A stretch of 64,000 nt of DNA from assembly GCF_030815485.1 (NCBI RefSeq), contig NZ_JAUSWV010000002.1, positions 1,860,001 through 1,924,000 of the forward strand, given 5' to 3'. The notes beneath the pieces are model-generated. The model saw only the letters and a program-made list of their open reading frames with translations. It had not been told where the DNA came from and did not search any database. Positions 1-6,527 of this stretch are shown one piece after another. Both the position numbers and the translations under genes were made by a program. Source of the stretch: Streptomyces rishiriensis. GTDB lineage: Bacteria; Actinomycetota; Actinomycetes; Streptomycetales; Streptomycetaceae. The number at the start of each line of letters is the position of its first letter. Position 1 is the first letter of the stretch.

Positions 1-1
1 C

Positions 2-568
2 CTTGCCGACTTCGGCCGGCCGGAGGGCTTCCTCGACCGGCAGCTGCGCCGCTGGGGCAAGCAGCTGGACGCCTCCCGCAGCCGTGACCTGCCCGGGATC
101 GACGAGCTGCACGCGGCGCTCGGCCGCGGACTGCCGCACTCCCCCGCCCCGGCGGTCGTGCACGGCGACTACCGGCTCGACAACGTCCTGATCGGGCCCG
201 ACGACACGATCCGGGCGATCCTCGACTGGGAGATGTCGACGCTCGGCGATCCGCTGACCGACCTGGGGCTGCTGGTGATGTACAGCGTGCCGCTGCGGCT
301 GCCGAACTCGCCCATCTCCACGACCGCCTCGGCTCCCGGGCACCCGTCGCCTGCCGAGCTGATCGAGCGCTACGCGACCCGCTCGGGGCGGGACGTCTCC
401 GCGGTCTCCTGGTACACGGCGTTCGCCTGGTTCAAGCTCGCCGTGATCCTGGAGGGCATCCACTACCGGTACACCCTGGGCCAGACCGTCGGGCGCGGCT
501 TCGACCGCATCGGGGAGCTCGTCCCCGTCTTCATCGAGCACGGACTGACCACTCTCCAGGAAGGCTGA
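2..568 (+). CDS. Phosphotransferase family protein (APH / ACAD10-11 kinase-like), 5' end outside window
   Basis: The last 188 residues of a kinase-fold phosphotransferase; the start lies left of the window. The catalytic loop reads HGDYRLDN (His at visible residue 54) and the metal-binding DWEMSTLGDP follows about 20 residues later, the arrangement of aminoglycoside/choline-kinase-like enzymes. In ACAD10/ACAD11 and related bacterial proteins this domain accompanies an acyl-CoA dehydrogenase and is reported to phosphorylate 4-hydroxyacyl-CoA. Here a dehydrogenase gene begins 5 nt after the stop, so the two are surely co-transcribed. The exact substrate is inference; an antibiotic-modifying role is unlikely from the context. 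Confidence 0.85.
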   Translation, partial: LADFGRPEGFLDRQLRRWGKQLDASRSRDLPGIDELHAALGRGLPHSPAPAVVHGDYRLDNVLIGPDDTIRAILDWEMSTLGDPLTDLGLLVMYSVPLRLPNSPISTTASAPGHPSPAELIERYATRSGRDVSAVSWYTAFAWFKLAVILEGIHYRYTLGQTVGRGFDRIGELVPVFIEHGLTTLQEG

Positions 569-573
569 CCCGC

Positions 574-1788
574 ATGGACTTCGCGTTCGACGCACGCACC
601 GAGGAGCTCCGCGCCAGGCTGCTCGCCTTCATGGACGAGTACGTGTACCCGGCCGAACCCGTCGCCGAGGAGCAGCGCGCGCTGCTCGCCTCGCCGTGGG
701 ACACCCCGGCCGTGGTCGAGGAGCTGAAGGAGCAGGCCCGCAGCCAGGGCCTGTGGAACCTGTTCCTGCCGGACGCCGAGCACGGCGCCGGTCTGACGAA
801 CCTCCAGTACGCGCCGCTGGCCGAGATCACCGGCCGCTCCCCGCAGCTGGCGCCGACGGCCCTGAACTGCGCCGCTCCGGACACCGGCAACATGGAGGTG
901 CTCGCCCAGTTCGGCGACGAGCGGCAGCAGAAGCAGTGGCTGGAGCCGCTGCTGGCCGGGGAGATCCGCTCGGCGTTCGCGATGACCGAGCCGGAGGTGG
1001 CCTCCTCCGACGCCACCAACATCACCACGCTCATCGAACGGGACGGCGCCGACTACGTCGTCACCGGTCGCAAGTGGTACATCTCCGGGGCGATGAACCC
1101 GGACTGCCAGATCTTCATCGTGATGGGCAAGACGGACCCGGAGGGCGCCGACATCCGCCGTCAGCAGTCCATGGTGCTGGTGCCGCGCGACACCCCCGGC
1201 GTGACCGTCAGGCGCGCCATGAAGGTGTTCGGCTACGAGGACCACTCCCACGGCGGCCACGCCGAGGTGGTCTTCGACCGGGCGCGGGTACCGGTGACGA
1301 ACCTGATCGGCGAGGAGGGCGGCGGCTTCGCCATCGCCCAGGCCCGGCTCGGCCCCGGCCGCATCCACCACTGCATGCGGCTGATCGGCATGGCGGAGCG
1401 GGCGATCGAGCTGATGTGCCGCCGGGCGGTCTCCCGCGACGCCTTCGGCAAGGCGCTGGCCCAGCAGGGCGTGGTCCACAACTGGATCGCGGACGCGCGG
1501 GTGACGGTCGAGCAGCTGCGGCTGCTGGTCCTCAAGACCGCGTGGATGATGGACACGGTCGGCAACCGGGGCGCCCACACGGAGATCCAGGCGATCAAGA
1601 TCGCGACGCCGCGCGCGGTCGTCGACATCATCGACCGCGCGATCCAGCTGCACGGCGCGGGCGGCGTCAGCCAGGACTTCCCCTTGGCCGAGCTGTACGC
1701 CGGCGCCCGCACGCTGATGATCGCCGACGGCCCGGACGAGGTGCACCAGCGGTCGCTGGCGCGACGGGAGCTGAAGAAGTACCTGTAG
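574..1788 (+). CDS. Acyl-CoA dehydrogenase family protein (ACAD10/11-like)
   Basis: A 404-residue flavin-dependent acyl-CoA dehydrogenase of normal length. The N-terminal helical domain is followed by the FAD/substrate segment FAMTEPEVASSDATN (about residues 135-149). The C-terminal helical bundle ends with QLHGAGGVSQDFPLAE and IADGPDEVHQRSLAR, the version typical of ACAD10/11-type enzymes. It would introduce the alpha-beta double bond, or remove a phosphate from a 4-phosphoacyl-CoA, in acyl-CoA breakdown. The ATG lies 5 nt after the upstream phosphotransferase stop, so the pair is an operon. A strong hairpin 27 nt downstream ends the unit. Family is certain, substrate inferred. Confidence 0.92.
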   Translation: MDFAFDARTEELRARLLAFMDEYVYPAEPVAEEQRALLASPWDTPAVVEELKEQARSQGLWNLFLPDAEHGAGLTNLQYAPLAEITGRSPQLAPTALNCAAPDTGNMEVLAQFGDERQQKQWLEPLLAGEIRSAFAMTEPEVASSDATNITTLIERDGADYVVTGRKWYISGAMNPDCQIFIVMGKTDPEGADIRRQQSMVLVPRDTPGVTVRRAMKVFGYEDHSHGGHAEVVFDRARVPVTNLIGEEGGGFAIAQARLGPGRIHHCMRLIGMAERAIELMCRRAVSRDAFGKALAQQGVVHNWIADARVTVEQLRLLVLKTAWMMDTVGNRGAHTEIQAIKIATPRAVVDIIDRAIQLHGAGGVSQDFPLAELYAGARTLMIADGPDEVHQRSLARRELKKYL

Positions 1789-1814
1789 CGGCGGCCCGGA
1801 CCGCGAGATGAGCC

Positions 1815-1848
1815 AGGAAGGCCCCGGCGTCGCCGCCGGGGCCTTCCT
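1815..1848. terminator. Bidirectional hairpin terminator
   Basis: Perfect 14-bp inverted repeat AGGAAGGCCCCGGC / GCCGGGGCCTTCCT around a 6-nt loop, between the converging dehydrogenase (stop 1788) and TetR gene (stop 1898). There is no long U-run, as is usual in Streptomyces. It can serve both directions. Confidence 0.85.
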
Positions 1849-1897
1849 CACTTCGTCGCGCAAACCGTGCGGGACAGCGCCGGAGAGGGCGCGCCCG

Positions 1898-2500
1898 TCA
1901 GGGCCGCAGGGCCCGCAGCAGCATGTCCGCCAGATGGTCGGCGACCTCCTGCGGCGCCATCGAACCGTCGGGGCGGTACCAGGTCGACAGGTGGTGGACG
2001 GAGCCGAAGTGGTAGTCCACGACCAGGTCGGCCGGGGTCGCCGTGGAGAAGACACCGGCCTCCTGGCCCTCTTCGACGAGGGCGCGGAAGCGTTCGTGGT
2101 AGCGCCGGCGCTCGGCCCGCACCTGTTTGTTCTTCTCGGGGCTCAGGTGGTGCATGGAGCGGAAGAAGATCGACGCGTCGTCGAGGTTGTCGATCGTCGT
2201 GACGACGACGTCCGCCGCCGCGCCCCGCAGCCGCTTCTCGATCGGCTCGTCGGCGTTCGCGAAGGCGTCCAGACGCTCCTGCTGGACGCGCAGCACGCGC
2301 GCGTACACCTCGTGCAGGAGGTCGTCCTTGGAACCGAAGTAGTGGTACAGCGCGCCCTTGGTGACGCCTGCCGCCTCGACGATCTCCTGCACCGAGGTCC
2401 GGTCGTAGCCCTGCTCGGCGAAGAGCCGGGTGGCGGCGGCCAGCAGCCGCTGCGGCACGGGTGTCCCGTCACCGTCCGTCGTCCTGGGCACTGCCGCCAC
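1898..2500 (-). CDS. TetR/AcrR family transcriptional regulator
   Basis: A 200-residue one-component regulator. The N-terminal helix-turn-helix (about residues 17-63) contains TSVQEIVEAAGVTKGALYHYFGSK, written here only as the core GVTKGALYHYF, the canonical TetR recognition helix. The C-terminal domain is the ligand and dimer part. It starts at GTG with GAGGAAGG just upstream. It is last in an SDR - acyl-CoA ligase - TetR series (67 nt after the ligase stop), so it probably represses that operon in response to an acyl-CoA. A GTACCG repeat cluster lies directly in front of it and a nested inverted repeat lies before the first gene of the operon. Confidence 0.9.
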   Translation of the reverse strand: MAAVPRTTDGDGTPVPQRLLAAATRLFAEQGYDRTSVQEIVEAAGVTKGALYHYFGSKDDLLHEVYARVLRVQQERLDAFANADEPIEKRLRGAAADVVVTTIDNLDDASIFFRSMHHLSPEKNKQVRAERRRYHERFRALVEEGQEAGVFSTATPADLVVDYHFGSVHHLSTWYRPDGSMAPQEVADHLADMLLRALRP

Positions 2501-2515
2501 CTGCCTTCCTCTATG

Positions 2516-2550
2516 CCGTACCGGCCAGCCGTACCGGCTGTCGTACCGCT
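2516..2550. promoter_or_regulatory. Triple GTACCG repeat before TetR gene
   Basis: GTACCG occurs at 2518, 2531 and 2543, inside longer copies of CCGTACCGGC, in the 66-nt gap between the ligase stop and the TetR start. Regular 12-13-nt spacing suggests a binding site or secondary promoter element; function is inferred. Confidence 0.35.
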
Positions 2551-2566
2551 GACTTGCTGCTGATTG

Positions 2567-4240
2567 TCACTGACTGTCCTGTGGGCGCGAACGCAGCTCC
2601 CGACGGAGGATCTTGCCAGTCGCCGTCTTGGGCAGGTCCGGCAGGATCTCCACCTGGCGCGGATACTTGTACGCCGCCAGCCTGTCCTTGCAGTAGGCGG
2701 CGAGCGTATCGGCATCCGCGTCGGCGCCGGGACGCAGGCTGATATAGGCCTTGACGGTCTCCCCGCGGTAGCCGTCCGGCACCCCGACGACGGCCGCCTC
2801 ACGCACCGCCGGGTGCGTGTACAGCACGTCCTCGACCTCGCGCGGCCACACCTTGAAGCCCGACGCGTTGATCATGTCCTTCTTGCGGTCGACGACGTAG
2901 AGCCAGCCCTGTTCGTCCATGAACCCGATGTCGCCGGTGCGCAGCTCACCGTCGGGGAAGGTCTCGGCGGTGGCCTCGGGACGGCGCCAGTACCCGGGGA
3001 CCACCTGCGGGCCCCGCACGACGATCTCGCCCTGCTCGCCGAAGGGCACCTCCGCACCCCGGTCGTCGACGATGCGCACGACCGTGTCGGGCCCGGGCAC
3101 GCCGACGGCGAGGGTCCCGGAGGCCGGGTCGACCGGCGCCTCGAGCTGGGGCGGCACGGAGGCGCAGGGAGCGGTGCACTCGGTGAGCCCGTAGCCGTTG
3201 CGGATGTACGGTCCGAAGCCCGCGCGGAACTTCTCCACCAGGGCGGGCGGCACCGGCGCGCCGCCGGAGGAGATGTTCACGAAGGACGCGAAGTGGTCGC
3301 GGGTGGCGCCGGGGTGCGCGGCCAGCGCCATGAAGGCGGTGGACGGGCCCACCGTGTAGTGCGGCTTGTGCTCGGCGAACGCCTCCAGCACCACGCCCGC
3401 CTCGAAGCGGTACGTCAGGACGAGCGTCCCCGCGCTGTTCAGACAGGCGCCGAGCTGGCAGACCATGCCGGTGATGTGGAACAGCGGGGCGAGCGCGTAG
3501 TAGACGGGCGCCTCGGGCAACCGCAGCCCGGTGCGCTGGCGCTCCGCGTTGACCATGATGTTGCGGTGGGTGTTGGTCGCGCCCTTGGGGGCGCCGCTCG
3601 TGCCCGAGGTGTAGCTGATCAGGGCGATGTCGGCGGGGGCCGCGTCGCGCCCCTCGGGGGCCTTGTGGCCGGCGCGGGCGACGGTGGTGAGGTCGTCGGC
3701 GTCCGACGCCTGCGGGAGCCTCTCGAAGGTCAGCACGCGCGCGTCACCGCGGGTCTGGAAGTCCAGCTCGCAGCCGGTGAGCACGGTCCGCACCGGCGAG
3801 TCGGCGGCCGTCTCCCGCAGGTAGGACTCCCAGGCGCGGTCGGAGCAGATGAGCGCGGCCACCTCACCGTCCCGCAGGACGTGGGCGACCTCGCCCGACT
3901 TGTACATCGGGTTGACGGGGACGACCGTCGCGCCCGTCTTCCAGGCGCCGAGCAGGGCGAGGACGAAGAGCGGGGAGTTCTGCAACAGCACGGCGACCCG
4001 GTCACCGGGTTCCACGCCGCGGGCGGCGAGGTGACCGGCCACGGAATCGCTGAGCTCGTCCACCTCGCGGTAGCTGAGCCGCCCGTCGAAGTAGGCGAGG
4101 CAGGTGCGGTCGGGGGCCTCGGCGACGGACCTGCGGAAGGCGTGCACCAGCGAGTCGGCCGGGTCGATCGGGGCGCGCTGGGCGTCGTCGAGCAGGGCCA
4201 CCCACGGCTTGGCCGCGTAACGGGAGGCGGGCGCGGTCAT
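2567..4240 (-). CDS. Acyl-CoA synthetase (AMP-binding, long/medium-chain fatty-acid-CoA ligase type)
   Basis: A 557-residue ANL-superfamily ligase that activates a carboxylic acid through an acyl-adenylate to its CoA thioester. The P-loop-like motif YTSGTSGAPKG is at about 210-220, NGYGLTEC lies in the middle, and RTGDIGFMDEQGWLYVVDR with KKDMINASGFKVWPRE forms the hinge. The catalytic lysine sits in TATGKILRREL near the end. I chose the ATG at 4240 because it overlaps the SDR stop as ATGA, indicating translational coupling; an upstream in-frame start at 4255 is possible. It forms an operon with the SDR (before) and TetR (after). Acid chain length cannot be read from sequence. Confidence 0.92.
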   Translation of the reverse strand: MTAPASRYAAKPWVALLDDAQRAPIDPADSLVHAFRRSVAEAPDRTCLAYFDGRLSYREVDELSDSVAGHLAARGVEPGDRVAVLLQNSPLFVLALLGAWKTGATVVPVNPMYKSGEVAHVLRDGEVAALICSDRAWESYLRETAADSPVRTVLTGCELDFQTRGDARVLTFERLPQASDADDLTTVARAGHKAPEGRDAAPADIALISYTSGTSGAPKGATNTHRNIMVNAERQRTGLRLPEAPVYYALAPLFHITGMVCQLGACLNSAGTLVLTYRFEAGVVLEAFAEHKPHYTVGPSTAFMALAAHPGATRDHFASFVNISSGGAPVPPALVEKFRAGFGPYIRNGYGLTECTAPCASVPPQLEAPVDPASGTLAVGVPGPDTVVRIVDDRGAEVPFGEQGEIVVRGPQVVPGYWRRPEATAETFPDGELRTGDIGFMDEQGWLYVVDRKKDMINASGFKVWPREVEDVLYTHPAVREAAVVGVPDGYRGETVKAYISLRPGADADADTLAAYCKDRLAAYKYPRQVEILPDLPKTATGKILRRELRSRPQDSQ

Positions 4241-5001
4241 TCGGCGGTCTCCCACTTCTGCTGGAGGTGGTTCATGTTGGTCAGCCAGCGGTCCGGGTCA
4301 CCGGCCCGCACCTGGTAGTACCCGGCGACCTCGGGGTGCGGCAGGATGAGGAAACGGTCCTCCGCGATGCCCTTGAACAGCGCGTCCGCCACGTCCTGCG
4401 GCTCGATCGCGGTCGGCTTGAGCACCAGGTCGCCCGCGCTGCCGGTGGCGTTCAGCATGTCGGTGCGGACGCCCTGGGGGCAGATCGCGTGGACCTTGAT
4501 CCCCCGGTGCCGGTAGGTCAGCGACAGCCACTCGGCGAAGGCGTACGCGCCGTGCTTGGTGACGCTGTACGGGGCCGCGCCGATCATCGTGAGCAGCCCG
4601 GCGGCGGACACGGTCGAGACGAACCTGCCCCGGCCGCGCTCCAGCCAGTCCGGGAGCAGGGCGTGGGCCGCACGGACGTGGGCCATGACGTTGACGTCCC
4701 AGGCGAGCGCCCAGACGGCCTCCCCGGCCGCCTCCGAGCCGCCCGAGGCCACTCCGGCGTTGGCGCAGTACACGTCGACGGTGCCGCCGAGCGCCTCCCG
4801 GGCCCGGTCGACGATCTCGGAGGCGTCGCCGGGGACCGCGATGCCGCCGATCTCGTCGGCCACGGCCTGCGCCCGGTCCGCGTCCAGGTCGTTGACGACC
4901 ACCCGGGCTCCCTCGGCGGCGAAGCGGCGGGCCAGCGCGGCCCCGATACCGCCTCCCGCTCCGGTCACGACCACTCCGGCATCCTGCACGGCTTCCACCA
5001 T
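4237..5001 (-). CDS. SDR family NAD(P)-dependent oxidoreductase
   Basis: A 254-residue short-chain dehydrogenase. The Rossmann motif TGAGGGIG is at 13-20, NAG follows beta 4, and the catalytic Ser-Tyr-Lys lies around STVSAAG and YSVTKHG. A 3-hydroxyacyl-CoA or other alcohol/ketone redox step fits the linked acyl-CoA ligase. The start was set at the ATG at 5001, with AAGGAGAC 2 nt upstream, rather than the longer frame to 5028. It is first in the SDR - ligase - TetR operon, with a nested palindrome at 5041-5073 upstream. Confidence 0.9.
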   Translation of the reverse strand: MVEAVQDAGVVVTGAGGGIGAALARRFAAEGARVVVNDLDADRAQAVADEIGGIAVPGDASEIVDRAREALGGTVDVYCANAGVASGGSEAAGEAVWALAWDVNVMAHVRAAHALLPDWLERGRGRFVSTVSAAGLLTMIGAAPYSVTKHGAYAFAEWLSLTYRHRGIKVHAICPQGVRTDMLNATGSAGDLVLKPTAIEPQDVADALFKGIAEDRFLILPHPEVAGYYQVRAGDPDRWLTNMNHLQQKWETAE

Positions 5002-5040
5002 CGGTCTCCTTCGACGCGACTGCGGCACGAATCGGCTCTA

Positions 5041-5073
5041 CCGCCAGACTAACCAGTCGGTATGTTGTGGCGG
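5041..5073. promoter_or_regulatory. Nested inverted repeat, probable TetR operator
   Basis: Outer arms CCGCCA / TGGCGG (5041-5046, 5068-5073) are perfect. They enclose ACTAACCAGTCGGTATGT, whose halves ACTAACC and GGTATGT are an imperfect palindrome of the ACCGACnGGT type often bound by acyl-CoA-sensing TetR proteins. It lies 40 nt before the SDR start. Confidence 0.55.
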
Positions 5074-5223
5074 AAGGGGTGCCCCGGATCGGCTCGGACC
5101 GGTTGCGCCGCACCGGGACGGGATGCCTCTTGTACGGATGAGCCGGGACGTATGGCCAATTGCCCCTGTTCGCAGGACGATGCGCGCACTTGGCGCACCG
5201 CTCGGGGGACGAGGGGGCCTGTC

Positions 5224-6504
5224 ATGGCGGATCCGGTGATGAGCGTGACTCCCTACTGGGAGCTGACCTTCGACGCCGACGGGGACGTGGACGGCGGACG
5301 GCGGGACCGGCTGCTGACCGGTGTGGGGCGGAGCGGCGTCCGTGACCTGATCGTCTTCTCGCACGGCTGGAACAGCGACCGCTCCGGCGCCACCCGGCTC
5401 TACAGCCGCTTCTTCGCCCCGATCCCCGCGCTCGCCCCGGCGGCCCGCATCGGCTACGTGGGCGTGGTGTGGCCGTCGATGCGGTTCTCGGACGAGCCGA
5501 TCCCCGACCTCCCGCGCTCGGCGGCGGCCGCGGCGACCCGGCGACCGGCCCTGGACGCGGACACCCGGCACGCGCTCCTCGAGACGTTCCCCGGCCGGGC
5601 CACGGTGGTCGACCGGATCGCACGGCTGCTGGAGCAGCGGCCGCCCGAGGAGGCCGAACTGGAGGAGTTCGGCCGGCTGGTGCGGCTGCTGGTGGACGTG
5701 GTGCCGCCGGGACCGCAGGCTCTGTTCGGGGCGGACACGCTGGCGGAGGGCGTGCCGCAGGACGATCCGGAGATGTTCGCCGGCCCGACGGCGGTGACCT
5801 GCGAGGAGTTCGCGCGGGCCCTGTCCGGCCTCGACTCCGCACCGGGCGCCGCGGAGTTCACGCCGCCCAACCCCTGGGACGGGGCGCACGAACTGCTGCG
5901 GCAGGCGACGTACTACGCGATGAAGCGGCGCGCCGGGACGGTCGGCGAGCGCGGACTCGGCCCGCTCGTCGGGCGGTTGGCGGCGGTCGCACCGGGCCTT
6001 CGGGTGCACCTGGTCGGGCACAGCTTCGGCGGGCGGCTGGTGTCCTTCGCGCTGCGGGGGCTGCCGGACGGGGTGCGCACGGTGAAGTCGGTGACGCTGC
6101 TCCAAGGCGCCTTCTCGCACCACGCGTTCGCCCCGCGAGGGGTGCTCCACGGCCAGCAGAACCGGATCGACGGCCCCCTCGTGTGCTGTTACTCGCGGTT
6201 CGACCAGGCGCTGAGCACGATGTACCCGCTGGCCTCGCGCATGGCGGGCGACGACCGGGGCCTGGTCGGGGAGATGCTGAGCGCCCGGTGGGGCGCCCTC
6301 GGGCACGACGGGGTGCAGTCCGTGCCGGGCACGCGCGCGTGTGCGCTCGCCGACGCGCTGTCCGGGCCGCTGCCGGAGTCGGGGTGCGTGAACGTGGACG
6401 CGGCGGCGGTGGTCCGGCGCGGCGGGGCGCCGGCCGGGGCGCACAGTGACATCGCGCACCCCGAGCTGGCGCGGCTGGTGCTGGCGGCGGGCCGGATCCG
6501 TTAG
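5224..6504 (+). CDS. Predicted alpha/beta hydrolase (unknown substrate)
   Basis: A 426-residue protein without a signal peptide. The nucleophile elbow GHSFGG is at 265-270 (Ser267) after strand VHLVGH, and an early IVFSHGW could form the oxyanion-hole region, so an alpha/beta-hydrolase fold is likely. The long insertion between the two is rich in charged helices. The start was set at the ATG at 5224, preceded by GAGGGGG; the frame is open further upstream but that part looks non-coding. It stands alone, ending 23 nt before the converging amidase gene. The family is sometimes labelled a kinase in databases, but I see no kinase motif. Confidence 0.75.
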   Translation: MADPVMSVTPYWELTFDADGDVDGGRRDRLLTGVGRSGVRDLIVFSHGWNSDRSGATRLYSRFFAPIPALAPAARIGYVGVVWPSMRFSDEPIPDLPRSAAAAATRRPALDADTRHALLETFPGRATVVDRIARLLEQRPPEEAELEEFGRLVRLLVDVVPPGPQALFGADTLAEGVPQDDPEMFAGPTAVTCEEFARALSGLDSAPGAAEFTPPNPWDGAHELLRQATYYAMKRRAGTVGERGLGPLVGRLAAVAPGLRVHLVGHSFGGRLVSFALRGLPDGVRTVKSVTLLQGAFSHHAFAPRGVLHGQQNRIDGPLVCCYSRFDQALSTMYPLASRMAGDDRGLVGEMLSARWGALGHDGVQSVPGTRACALADALSGPLPESGCVNVDAAAVVRRGGAPAGAHSDIAHPELARLVLAAGRIR

Positions 6505-6527
6505 GAGGCGACCCGCCGTCGCGGGAA

